Assembly: GCA_046351595.1 (NCBI GenBank)
Contig: JAXLYE010000006.1
Coordinates: 372,001 to 436,000 of the forward strand
Length of the DNA: 64,000 nt
Direction of reading: 5' to 3'
Source: JAXLYE01 sp046351595
GTDB lineage: Bacteria > Myxococcota_A > Polyangia > Palsa-1104 > JAEUJZ01
Shown here: piece by piece, positions 11,212 through 19,894 of the stretch
Layout: each line of letters begins with the position of its first letter
How positions within the stretch are numbered: position 1 is the stretch's first letter
Program-made: the position numbers and the translations under genes
The notes under the pieces: model-generated
The model's input: only the letters and a program-made list of their open reading frames with translations
Database searches by the model: none
Told to the model about the DNA's origin: nothing

Positions 11212-11342
11212 ACGGGCAGTGTATCACCGTCGGAGAGCCGGCGCGGCTCGCGATACAGGGCGAGCCCGAGGGGCGCCGCTTGGAGCGACGCGGGGCGTGA
11301 TTTTTTGTCGCCGCCGCGATCCGCCTCTACTCTTGCGGCCCG

Positions 11343-12311
11343 ATGAACCGCGCGCCGCTCGGTGTGCTGACCATCCTGCTGACGCTCTTGGGCTGGTCGA
11401 GCATCCCGCTGTTTCAGAAGCACTTCTCGCACACCATCGACGCCTGGACCAGCAACGGCTGGCGCTACGGCTTCTCGGCGCTGTTGTGGATGCCGGCGCT
11501 GATCTACGCGCAGCGCCGCGGCACGCTGCCGACGGAGCTGTGGACCGCGGCGCTGTGGCCGAGCCTGTTCAATACGCTGGGCCAGGTGGCCTTCACGTGG
11601 GCGTTCTATCTCATCGATCCGGGCCTGGGCACCTTCGGGCTGCGCCTGCAGATCGTCTTTGTCACCCTCGGCGCCGCCGCGCTGTTCGAGAGCGAGCGCC
11701 GCATCGTCCGCCGCCCCGGCTTCGTCCTCGGCCTTATGCTGGTCACCTTTGGCACGCTCGGCACGCTCTTGCTCGGCACCGGCTTCGGCCAGCGCGCGAC
11801 GCTGCTCGGGGTGCTGGTCGCGATCAGCTCGGGGGTGATCTTTGCCGGCTACGCCCTGTCGGTGCGCCGCTTCATGCACGGCATGCAGCCGCTGACCGCC
11901 TTCGCCGCGATCAGCCTGTACACGGCCATCGGCAGCGTCGTGCTCATGCTGCTTCTGGGCGAGCGCCACGGCGCGACCGTCTTCGCGCTGCCAAAGGGGC
12001 TCATCGGCCAGCTGCTGCTGTCGTCGGTGATCGGCATCGGGCTGGGGCACACGCTGTACTACGCCAGCATCGCGCGGCTCGGCGTCGCGGTCTCGGCGGG
12101 GGTCATCCAGCTGCAGCCGTTCCTGGTCGCCGCGGCGTCGTTCTTCCTGTTCGGCGAGCGGCTCTCGGCGCTGCAGTGGGGCTGCGGCAGCCTCGCCGTG
12201 CTCGGCGCCGCGACCATCCTGCTCGTGCAGCAGCGCGCCTGCCGGACCGCCCCGCCCGAGCTGTCCGCCGACGAGGCGCCGCTCCCCAAGCTGCGCGCGG
12301 CGAGCTCGTAG
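11343..12311 (+). CDS. EamA/DMT-family permease
   Basis: The 322-residue integral membrane protein has about ten hydrophobic segments in two halves, starting with LGVLTILLTLLGWSSIPLF and ending with GSLAVLGAATILLVQQ. The second half shows the EamA pattern (YYASIARLGVAVSAGVIQLQPFLVAAASFFLFGE), in which a conserved Pro and Glu mark the last helices. Such permeases export metabolites or amino acids; the substrate cannot be told. The ATG at 11343 begins a few bases after the CTCTTGCGGCCCG stretch with only a weak ribosome site. It precedes the NRPS gene by some 500 bases on the same strand, so a product-export role is conceivable but unsupported. Confidence 0.85.
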   Translation: MNRAPLGVLTILLTLLGWSSIPLFQKHFSHTIDAWTSNGWRYGFSALLWMPALIYAQRRGTLPTELWTAALWPSLFNTLGQVAFTWAFYLIDPGLGTFGLRLQIVFVTLGAAALFESERRIVRRPGFVLGLMLVTFGTLGTLLLGTGFGQRATLLGVLVAISSGVIFAGYALSVRRFMHGMQPLTAFAAISLYTAIGSVVLMLLLGERHGATVFALPKGLIGQLLLSSVIGIGLGHTLYYASIARLGVAVSAGVIQLQPFLVAAASFFLFGERLSALQWGCGSLAVLGAATILLVQQRACRTAPPELSADEAPLPKLRAASS

Positions 12312-12397
12312 CCGCCCCGGGCGGTCCTGGGCGGGTTTGAACGGCTCTGGGCGGTTTCGCACAGCGCCCGCGCGGCGGCCGGGCACGCTGTGCGAAG

Positions 12398-12444
12398 CGT
12401 CTCGGACATTGTCTCAGACACTGTCTCAGACACTGTCTTATCGG
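12398..12444. promoter_or_regulatory. 12-bp-period palindromic repeat array, cluster 1
   Basis: The 11-mer TGTCTCAGACA occurs at 12410-12420 and 12422-12432. It is flanked by diverged copies at 12398-12408 (CGTCTCGGACA) and 12434-12444 (TGTCTTATCGG), all on a 12-bp period. TGTCT-N-AGACA is an inverted repeat of 5-bp half-sites, so each unit looks like a small operator. The cluster lies about 400 bases upstream of the proposed NRPS start and 87 bases after the permease stop. The rest of the gap 12312-12840 is AT-richer than its surroundings and holds no gene I can support. Confidence 0.65.
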
Positions 12445-12597
12445 CGCAGGTCCCATCTGCTCGCAGATTGGCACATAGACGCGGCAATTGTCACAAGAAT
12501 CTTAATCAGCATATGCGCTGACGGAGGCGCCCGGGGCGCGCCGCAATCCCTCGCCCACCGGCCGGCACCTTCGTCGATACGACGCGCTCGGACGGGC

Positions 12598-12620
12598 TGT
12601 CTCGGACACTGTCTCAGACA
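12598..12620. promoter_or_regulatory. 12-bp-period palindromic repeat array, cluster 2
   Basis: TGTCTCGGACA (12598-12608) and TGTCTCAGACA (12610-12620) repeat the cluster 1 unit on the same 12-bp spacing, exactly 200 bp downstream of it. A TTGACA hexamer occurs at 12691-12696, but I see no -10 element at a normal distance. Together with cluster 1 these are plausible binding sites for a regulator of the NRPS gene. Confidence 0.6.
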
Positions 12621-12840
12621 GGTCCGGCCTGGGTCCTGTGCACGTTTGGAGGCGGCTTATTCGCGCATCGGGGATTGCACAAATAGCCGCTTGACACATA
12701 TCGCCAAACGGCGCAAAAAGACATTATGTAGGTGAGAAATCATCTCGAGTCCCGTTCGCAGCTTGCCGCCCGCGACCGTGCGCCGGCGGCCGCTGCGCCG
12801 GGACAGCCCGCCGCGAAGGCAACAAGCAAGGGGGGACTGC

Positions 12841-15800
12841 TTGGACCAGACCGCGACGCCGCACCGCACCGATCCGACGCCTGCGTTGATAAAGACCGAG
12901 CGCGCGCCGGTCGCACGCCCCGAGCTCGCCGAGCCCTACGCGGCGCCGCGCACCGAGATCGAGGCGGTGCTGTGCGCGCTGTTCGGCGAGGTGCTGGGCC
13001 TCGACCGCGTCGGCGTGAACGACGGCTTCTGCGAGCTGGGCGGCGACTCGCTGCGCGCGGTGCACGTCCTGGACGGCATCCGGCAGCGCTTCGGCGTCGA
13101 GCTCCGGTGCGCGCAGCTGTCCGCGCGTCCGACGGTGGCGGGCTGCGCGGCCCTGCTCGCGCCGCAGCTCGTGCCGCTGTCGCTGGAGCAGGAGCGCCAG
13201 TGGGCCCTGCAGCACCTTGGACCGGGCGGAATCGCGCACAGCGTCGCCTGCGGCTTCCGCCTGCACGGGCCGCTCGACGTCGCGGCGCTGCGCCGCAGCC
13301 TGGAGGATCTGAGCGAGCGGCACGACGTCCTGCGCACCCGCTTCCCCGAGATCGCGGGCCCGCGCTGCCAGCGGATCGTCGCGACGCTGCGGCCGGAGTG
13401 GAGCGAGCTCGATCTGTCGACGCTGCCGGCCGAGCCGCGGGAGAAGGCGCTGGCGCGCGCGCTGGAGGACGAGGCGCTGCGGCCCTTCGACCTGGAGCGC
13501 GGTCCGCTCGTGCGCGCGAGCCTTCTGCGGCTCGGCGACCGTGAGCACGCGCTGGGGCTCACGCTGCACGCGCTCATCGCCGACGAGCGCTCGCTGGCGG
13601 TGCTTTTGCGCGAGCTGGCGCGGTGCTACGCCGCCCGCAGCGCGGCCGAGGTCCCGTCGCTGCCGCCGCTGCCGCGGCAGTACGCGGACCATGCGCTGTG
13701 GCAGCGCGAGCCGCGGCAGCAGGAGGCGGCGCGCGCGGACGCGGCGTACTGGCAGTCGCGGCTCGCGGGCTGCCCGCAGCTCGTGGCGCTGCCGACGGAC
13801 TCCCCGCGCCCGGTGGGGACGAGCCGGCGCGGCGCCGCGGTGTCATGTCCGCTCGACGCCGAGCTGGTGCGGGCGCTGCGCGACCTGGGCGCGCGGCAGG
13901 ACACGACGCTGACGACGGTCCTTCTGGCCGGCTTTGCGGCGCTGTTGCACCGGCGCAGCGGCCAGGACGAGCTGGTCGTGGGCGCGCCCAGCCTGGGTCG
14001 ATGGCAGCCCGAGACCGAGTCGATGGTGGGCTGCTTCGCCGGCTCGCTGCCGCTGCGGCTCGACCTCGGCGCAGACCCGGACTTCCAGACGCTGGTGCAA
14101 AAGGTGCGGCGCGAGGGCCTGGCCGCCTTGGAGCACGGCGCCCTGCCCTGCGACCGCCTGGTGCCGGCGCTGCACAGCGAGCGCAGCGTCGGGCACTGCC
14201 CGCTCGTCCGGGTGGCGGTGGGGCCGCCTTGCGAAGGCCGCTCGCTGCCCCTGCCCGGCCTGCGCAGCGAGCGCATCGCGATCCCGCCCCGGCCCACCGC
14301 CTGCGACCTGACGCTGTCCTTCTGCGAGGAAACCGCCGGGCCGAGCGTGGAGCTTCAGTACGCAGCAGACCTGTTCCGGCGCGAGACCGTGGCCGCGCTG
14401 CTCGCGCAGCTCGAGCGCCTGCTGCGCGCCGCGGTGCAGCGCCCCGAGCAGCCGATCTCGCGCCTGCCGCTGCTCTCGACCGACGAGGAGCGCCACATCC
14501 TGGAGGTGCTGAGCGGCGCGACCGCGGACCGGCCGGCGTGCGAGGTGAGCCTGCCGGATCAGATCGCGGCGATGGCGGCGCAGCGTCCCGAGGCCGTGGC
14601 CGTGCTCGAGCCGAGCGGGCGCTGTCTGCGCTACGCCGAGCTCGATCAGCAGGCCAGCCAGATCGCGCGCGCGCTGTGTGATCTCGGCGTCGGTCCGGGC
14701 GTGCAGGTGGCGCTGTGCGCCGCGCGCTCCCTGGAGTGCATCGCCGCCATCGTCGGCATCCTGCGCGCCGGCGGGATCTACCTGCCGCTGGATCCGAGCT
14801 ACCCGACCGAGCGCCTGGCGTTCATGCTGCGCGACGCGGCGCCGGGCTTGATCCTGACGCAGCGGGCGCTGCTCACGCAGCTGCCGGCGCACTCGGCGCG
14901 CTGCGTGCTCCTCGACGGTAATGCGCGCCCGTTCGGCCCGTACAGCCGCGCGCCCCTGCCCTGCCGCGCCGCGCCCGCGGACTTGGCGCTCACCCTCTAC
15001 ACCTCGGGATCGACGGGCCGGCCGCAGGGGGTCCTCGTCGAGCACCGCCAGCTGACGTTTTTGACCGAGTTGCAGCGCGCGGCGCTCGGCGTGCGGCCCG
15101 GCGACCGCGTGCTGCAGCTCGCGTCGCTGTGCTGCGACGCATCGATCGCGGAGCTGGCGACGACGCTGAGCGCCGGCGCGACCCTGTGCCTGCTGCCGCC
15201 GGGGCCGACGCCGACGGGCCTGGAGCTGGCGCGGCTGCTCGCGGTGCAGCGGATCTCGCAGGTGACGCTCCCGCCGTCGCTGCTGGCCGAGCTCGCGGCC
15301 GACGCGGCGCTCGGGCTGCTCGGTTCGGTGCGCACGCTGGTGGTGGCCGGCGAGCCTGGCCCCACGGATCGGGCGGCGCGCTTGGCCCCGGGCCGCCGCC
15401 TCCTCACCGCCTACGGTCCAACGGAGTGCACGCTCTGCGCGGCGCTCGGGGACGGCGCCGCGAGCGAGGCGGACGGGCCGGCCGCGCCGATCGGGCGACC
15501 GCTGCCCGGCGCCCGCATCTACCTCCTCGATCGCCACCGCGCGCCGGTCCCCGTCGGCGTGACCGGCGAGATCTACATCGGCGGCGCCGGCGTCGCGCGC
15601 GGCTACCTCGATCGGCCGGAGCTCACGGCCGAGCGCTTCGTGCCCGATCCGTTCGCGGCGGAGCCGGGCGCACGCATGGTCCGCAGCGGCGATCTCGGTC
15701 GCTGGCGCTCCGACGGGCGCATCGAGTTCCTGGGTCGGAGCGATCGCCAGCTCAAGCTGCACGGCTTCCGCATCGAGCCCGGTGAGATCGAGTCCGTGCT

Positions 15801-18546
15801 GCGCGAGCACCCGCTGATCCGCGACGCCGCGGTCCTGGCGCGCGAGGATCACCCGGGCGACCGGCACCTGGTCGCCTACCTGGTCCCGGACGCGGACGCA
15901 AAGACGACGCCGCCGCGCGGGCGCGAGCGCCTGGAGCTGTGGCCCGCGCACGCGGAGCACGGTCTCTACGACGATCTTTTGTACTTCGCGCTGAGCAGCG
16001 ATGAGCGCCGCAACGACGCCTACCGCGCCGCCCTCGCGCGCTGCGTGCGCGACCAGGTGGTGCTCGCGATCGGGACCGGCGACGAGGCGATCCTGGCGCG
16101 CCTGTGCATCGAGGCCGGCGCCCACCGCGTGTACGCGGTCGAGCTCCACGAGGAGCCCTGCCGCAGGGCGCGCGCGCGCATCGACGCGCTGGGCCTCGGC
16201 GATCGCATCGTGGTCGTGCACGGCGACGCCGCCACTATCGATCTCCCGGAGCCGGCCGAGGTCTGCGTCTCCGAGATCGTCGGTGCGATCGGCGGCTCCG
16301 AGGGCGCCGCGTACGTCCTGAACAGCGCCCGCCGCCTGCTCCGTCCCGGCGCCCGCATCCTGCCCGAGCGCAGCGTGACCCGTGTCGCCGCGCTGTCGCT
16401 GCCCGACGGTTTTCTCGACGAGCCGGCGTTCACGCCGCTGTCCGCGCACTACGTCCGCAAGATCTTCGAGCAGGTGGGCCGCCCCTTCGACGTACGGCTC
16501 TGCGTGCGCGGCGTCGGCAGCGACGATCTGATCTCGGACACGGCGACGTTCGAGGAGCTCGACTTCCGCGCCGAGGTGCCGCTTTGGGGCTGCCACGAGG
16601 TGGTGCTGACCATCACGCGCACCGCCCGGCTCAGCGGCCTGCTGGTCTGGCTGAACCTGTACCCGCTCGACGAGATCTGCATCGACATCCTGCGCAACGA
16701 GCACCGCTGGATCCCGGTCTTTTTGCCCATCGTCGGGCTGGGCATGGACGTCTTCGCCGGCACCGAGCTGCGCTTCGAGATCCGACGCGCGCTGTCCCAG
16801 GACGGCCGCCACCCGGACTATCACCTGCGCGGCTACGTGCTCCACCCCGACGGCGCGCGGATCCCGTTCGCGTACTCGGCGAGTCATGCCGACGCCACGT
16901 ACAGAGGCAGCCCGCTGTACGAGCGCCTGTTCGCCAACGACGAGATCCCCGAGCGCACCGCGCCGGTGCAGCTCGCGCGGCCGGTCGCGATCCCCGCCGA
17001 TCAGGTCAGCGAACACCTGGCCGCCAGCGTCGCGCCGCGGGCGGAGCTGCTGCGCACCACGGCGGACCTCGAGGCGGGACCGGAAACCGCGGCCCATCCA
17101 GAGAGCGCGCCCGAGAGCGCCGGGAGCGACGGCTTCGTCGGCTGGAACAGCTCGTACACCGGGCTGCCGATTCCGCGCCCCGAGCTGCGCGCGTGGCGCG
17201 ATGACACCGTCGAGCGCATCGCATCCCTGCGGCCGTCCCGGGCGCTCTCGACGCAGCGCATCTGGGAGATCGGCTGCGGCACCGGCGTCCTCCTGAAGGA
17301 GCTGGCGCCGCGCTGCGCCGCGTATTTGGGGACCGATCTGTCGGCGAGCGTCCTGCGCCTCTTGCAGCCCGGGATCGAGCGCCTGGGCCTCGGCCGGATC
17401 CGCCTGGAGCAGCGCCGCGCCGATGACTTCAGCGGCATCGAGCCGGGCGCCTTCGAGGTCGTAGTGCTGCACTCCGTGGTGCAGGACTTCCCGAGCCTTT
17501 TGTACCTGCGACAGGTCTTGATCGGCGCCGCGTCCGTCGTCGCTCCCTCCGGTGTCGTCTTCCTGGGCGACGTGCGCAGCCTGCCGCTGCTGCCGGCGCT
17601 GCGCACCGAGATCGAGCTGCACGGCGCGCCCCCGGAGCTGCCGCTCGCCGAGCTGCAGCGGCGGATCGAGCAGGCGATCGGCGGCGAGCGGGAGCTGCTG
17701 CTGGATCCGAGCGACTTCGAGGCGCTGCTGCCGTCGCTGCCGGTGCCAGCGCACGCCGAGGTCTGGCTCAAGCGCGGGCGCTACGAGAACGAGCTCAGTC
17801 GCTTCCGCTTCGACGTCGTGCTGTTCATCGGCGCGCAGCCAAAGGAGGTGGCCCTCGACGTCTCGCGGCCGCTGTCCGCGATCGGCGCCGGCCTGCCCGA
17901 CATCGAGCGCTGGCTGCTCGCCGAGAAGCCGAGCGCCGCCGAGCTGCTCGCGGTGCCCAACCGGCGCGTGCTCGCCGCCGTGCGCCTGGCCGAGTGCGTG
18001 CTGCGCGGCGAGGTGCGCGATCGGGCCGAGCTGCACACGCGCCTGCGCCACCTCGCCGACGGCGGGCTGCACCCCGAGGACGTGTTCGAGCTCGGCGCGC
18101 GTCTGGGGTATCGCGTCCGGATCACGCACTCGCGCGAGGACGCGGCGGCCATGGACGTGCTGTTCGAGCGCGCGGGCACGGCCTCGCCGCCGCGGCCGTG
18201 GCGGCGCGCGGCCCGCGTCCGGGAAGCGGCACCGGGTGCGCCGCAGCCGCTCGGCGGGGCGACGGCACCGGCACCGGACGCCGCGCTGCGCGCCGAGCAG
18301 CAGCTGGCCCGCCGCGTGCGCTCGTTCCTGGCGGAGCGGCTGCCCGCGCACCTGGTCCCGAGCGCCTATGTGACGCTGGCGGCGCTGCCGCTGTCGGCGA
18401 GCGGGAGGCTCGACCGCGCGGCGCTGCCGCCGCCCGAGCCGCACGCTCGCGGCGCAGAGTATGTCGCGCCCCACCCCGGACCCGATCCGGCGCCGGCCCG
18501 CCTCTTCTCCGCTCTGCCGGGGCTCGATCCCGGCGGCGTGGTGTGA
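12841..18546 (+). CDS. NRPS: T-C-A with tandem PRMT-like and N-methyltransferase inserts
   Basis: From a TTG at 12841 (preceded by AAGGGGGG) the protein has 1901 residues; an earlier TTG at 12763 would add 26. Domains: a carrier domain with GGDS, Ser70; a condensation domain (about 110-555) whose C3 motif reads HALIADE (243-249), with Ala244 where the catalytic second His belongs; an adenylation domain from about 570 with TSGSTGRPQG (Gln729 for the usual Lys), YGPTE, SGDLGRW and LKLHGFRIEPGE; a PRMT-like methyltransferase (about 1030-1370) with LAIGTGDEA and SEIVGAIGGSEG; a classical NRPS N-methyltransferase (about 1430-1800) starting GWNSSYTGLPIP, with EIGCGTGVLL and HSVVQDFP; then the adenylation tail LPAHLVP and SASGRLDR (Arg1856 for the A10 Lys). 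No downstream carrier or thioesterase follows. It would activate and methylate an amino acid, if still active. Confidence 0.9.
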   Translation: MDQTATPHRTDPTPALIKTERAPVARPELAEPYAAPRTEIEAVLCALFGEVLGLDRVGVNDGFCELGGDSLRAVHVLDGIRQRFGVELRCAQLSARPTVAGCAALLAPQLVPLSLEQERQWALQHLGPGGIAHSVACGFRLHGPLDVAALRRSLEDLSERHDVLRTRFPEIAGPRCQRIVATLRPEWSELDLSTLPAEPREKALARALEDEALRPFDLERGPLVRASLLRLGDREHALGLTLHALIADERSLAVLLRELARCYAARSAAEVPSLPPLPRQYADHALWQREPRQQEAARADAAYWQSRLAGCPQLVALPTDSPRPVGTSRRGAAVSCPLDAELVRALRDLGARQDTTLTTVLLAGFAALLHRRSGQDELVVGAPSLGRWQPETESMVGCFAGSLPLRLDLGADPDFQTLVQKVRREGLAALEHGALPCDRLVPALHSERSVGHCPLVRVAVGPPCEGRSLPLPGLRSERIAIPPRPTACDLTLSFCEETAGPSVELQYAADLFRRETVAALLAQLERLLRAAVQRPEQPISRLPLLSTDEERHILEVLSGATADRPACEVSLPDQIAAMAAQRPEAVAVLEPSGRCLRYAELDQQASQIARALCDLGVGPGVQVALCAARSLECIAAIVGILRAGGIYLPLDPSYPTERLAFMLRDAAPGLILTQRALLTQLPAHSARCVLLDGNARPFGPYSRAPLPCRAAPADLALTLYTSGSTGRPQGVLVEHRQLTFLTELQRAALGVRPGDRVLQLASLCCDASIAELATTLSAGATLCLLPPGPTPTGLELARLLAVQRISQVTLPPSLLAELAADAALGLLGSVRTLVVAGEPGPTDRAARLAPGRRLLTAYGPTECTLCAALGDGAASEADGPAAPIGRPLPGARIYLLDRHRAPVPVGVTGEIYIGGAGVARGYLDRPELTAERFVPDPFAAEPGARMVRSGDLGRWRSDGRIEFLGRSDRQLKLHGFRIEPGEIESVLREHPLIRDAAVLAREDHPGDRHLVAYLVPDADAKTTPPRGRERLELWPAHAEHGLYDDLLYFALSSDERRNDAYRAALARCVRDQVVLAIGTGDEAILARLCIEAGAHRVYAVELHEEPCRRARARIDALGLGDRIVVVHGDAATIDLPEPAEVCVSEIVGAIGGSEGAAYVLNSARRLLRPGARILPERSVTRVAALSLPDGFLDEPAFTPLSAHYVRKIFEQVGRPFDVRLCVRGVGSDDLISDTATFEELDFRAEVPLWGCHEVVLTITRTARLSGLLVWLNLYPLDEICIDILRNEHRWIPVFLPIVGLGMDVFAGTELRFEIRRALSQDGRHPDYHLRGYVLHPDGARIPFAYSASHADATYRGSPLYERLFANDEIPERTAPVQLARPVAIPADQVSEHLAASVAPRAELLRTTADLEAGPETAAHPESAPESAGSDGFVGWNSSYTGLPIPRPELRAWRDDTVERIASLRPSRALSTQRIWEIGCGTGVLLKELAPRCAAYLGTDLSASVLRLLQPGIERLGLGRIRLEQRRADDFSGIEPGAFEVVVLHSVVQDFPSLLYLRQVLIGAASVVAPSGVVFLGDVRSLPLLPALRTEIELHGAPPELPLAELQRRIEQAIGGERELLLDPSDFEALLPSLPVPAHAEVWLKRGRYENELSRFRFDVVLFIGAQPKEVALDVSRPLSAIGAGLPDIERWLLAEKPSAAELLAVPNRRVLAAVRLAECVLRGEVRDRAELHTRLRHLADGGLHPEDVFELGARLGYRVRITHSREDAAAMDVLFERAGTASPPRPWRRAARVREAAPGAPQPLGGATAPAPDAALRAEQQLARRVRSFLAERLPAHLVPSAYVTLAALPLSASGRLDRAALPPPEPHARGAEYVAPHPGPDPAPARLFSALPGLDPGGVV

Positions 18547-18909
18547 GCCCTCGGCAGCGCCATGCAGAAGGTACGATTCCAGAGGCGGATCCGGCCGGTC
18601 CGCTCGATCTTCCGCCCAGCGGCCAGGTTCCTTCCGCGTAGCGGGACGAGGACTCTGGGCGCGGTACGACACAGTGCGCTCTGCGCCGTTACATTACGCA
18701 GCCTGCTCACGCGCTGCGCCCCTGGGAACCCTCCGTCGTCCGCGCGGCGTATACAGGTCTATCGGTTGTACCTCGCGACGTACCGACCGGTCGTGCGGAC
18801 CGCCTGCGCTCGCCCCCGAGCCGAGCGTCTTTCGCGGCGCCAGACCGATAATAGGTCACGGGTGCGGCAGGGCTCGGGCCCGCGCAGGGCGACACGAGGA
18901 AAGGATTGA
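18547..18909. other. Intergenic gap without a supported gene
   Basis: This 363-base stretch between the NRPS stop and the kinase fragment shows no credible coding sequence, no strong hairpin with a T-run and no repeat. A GAGGAAAGG ribosome site lies at its very end and serves the following ATG. Confidence 0.6.
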
Positions 18910-19482
18910 ATGTCCACGCTGGCCGGATACACGATCTCGGGCCCCCTGCACGAAGGAGCGGACGCGTCGCTCTCGTCGGGTCTGTCCGGTCTGTCGGGGC
19001 TGGCCGGCCCCCTCCTCCTGTCCGGGCACGAGCGCGCGAGCGGCGCCCCGGTGCTGATCAAGGTCGCGAGCGCGGAGTCCCCGCAGCCGCACGAGCTGGC
19101 CCGCCTGCGTCATGAGTACCTGATCCTGCGCAGCCTGAGCATCCCCGGCGTCGTCAGGGCGCTCGGCATCGAGCGATATGGGAGCGGACTGGCGCTGATC
19201 CTGGAGGGAGTCCGCGGTCAGCCGCTCAGCACGTACCTGCGCGCGCGCCGGCCGGACCTGATCACCGCGGTGCGGATCGCCGTCCGGCTCAGCGACATCC
19301 TGCACGCTCTGCACGGGTGCGGAGTCAGCCACCGCGACCTCAAGCCCCACTTGATCCGTACCGTCAAGCGGCGGCCCCGGTTCCGATCCGCGCCCCGCAC
19401 GCGACGGCCAGGCAGCGACGGAAGCCGGGCCTGGCCGTGCGGATCGATTGCGCCGGGTCCTACGGAGCGGTGCCGGCGGTGA
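18910..19482 (+). pseudogene. N-terminal fragment of a multidomain Ser/Thr kinase
   Basis: The first 147 residues match the N-lobe and catalytic loop of the kinase-AAA ATPase-GAF family: GPLHEGADAS in place of a glycine loop, LIKV with the ATP-anchoring Lys, ELARLRHEYLILRSLSIPGVV, LALILEGVRGQPLSTYL, and SHRDLKPH at 19330-19350. After that the frame runs into 44 residues of Arg/Pro-rich sequence with no kinase features (no Asn for Mg binding, no DFG, no C-lobe) and stops. The ribosome site GAGGAAAGG and ATG are intact. Alone it cannot be an active kinase. The missing part of such a protein begins with DLQPHNILI at 46934 on the same strand; the two fragments join at the same motif. Confidence 0.8.
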
Positions 19483-19837
19483 AGCTGACCTGCGGCGAGT
19501 AGGTGCCGGACCAGGGCGCGCCGGCCGGCATGGCCAGGATGCGGTAGGTGTAGGTCGTCCCGGGCTGCACCGCGGTCTCGTCCCGGTACTGCGTGGCGCC
19601 GGTGGGTGCGGTGGCGAGCGCCTGGAAGTTGCTGCCCGGGATCTGGCGCTCGATGCGGTACTGGCTGGCGCTGCCCGATGCGTCGGTCCAGCTGAGCACT
19701 CCGTTCGACACCGCGAGATCCCTGGGCGCGGCGACCGGGACGCTGCCGCAGCCCGCCAGCAGGGCTCCGCCCAGGGCTCCGGCGACGAGAGCGCGCGTCA
19801 CGAACATCACGGCGAGGGTCTTCCGCTGGGTCGTCAT
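19460..19837 (-). CDS. Small lipoprotein with a fibronectin type III-like domain
   Basis: The 125-residue protein has a type II signal peptide (lipobox LAGC, Cys30) and a single beta-sandwich-like domain: VAAPRDLAVSNGVLSWTDASGSASQYRIER, then YRDETAVQPGTTYTYRILAM. The W...Y.I.R and TYTYRI pattern is that of fibronectin type III modules. The ATG at 19837 follows AAGGAG, which fixes the start. A membrane-anchored, surface or periplasmic adhesion module is likely. Its 3' end overlaps the degenerate tail of the kinase fragment on the other strand by 23 bases, which supports that tail being non-functional. Confidence 0.75.
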   Translation of the reverse strand: MTTQRKTLAVMFVTRALVAGALGGALLAGCGSVPVAAPRDLAVSNGVLSWTDASGSASQYRIERQIPGSNFQALATAPTGATQYRDETAVQPGTTYTYRILAMPAGAPWSGTYSPQVSFTAGTAP

Positions 19838-19894
19838 GGGTGGCTCCTTACTCGGCAACATGCAATCTGTGCTCTGTCCTGCGGGTCGACGAGG

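Noticed and set aside
12598..12620. LexA/SOS box
   Set aside because: TGTCTCAGACA lacks the GAAC-GTTC or CTG-N10-CAG pattern, and the tandem 12-bp phasing is not typical of SOS boxes.
12691..12727. Sigma-70 promoter (TTGACA with CATTAT) before the NRPS gene
   Set aside because: The spacing between the two hexamers is about 25 bases, too long; no better -10 is seen.
13843..18672. Very long minus-strand open frame (about 1,600 residues) opposite the NRPS gene
   Set aside because: It is the antisense shadow of GC-rich coding DNA: low-complexity Arg/Gln/Ala/His-rich translation, no motifs, while the plus strand shows clear NRPS domains.
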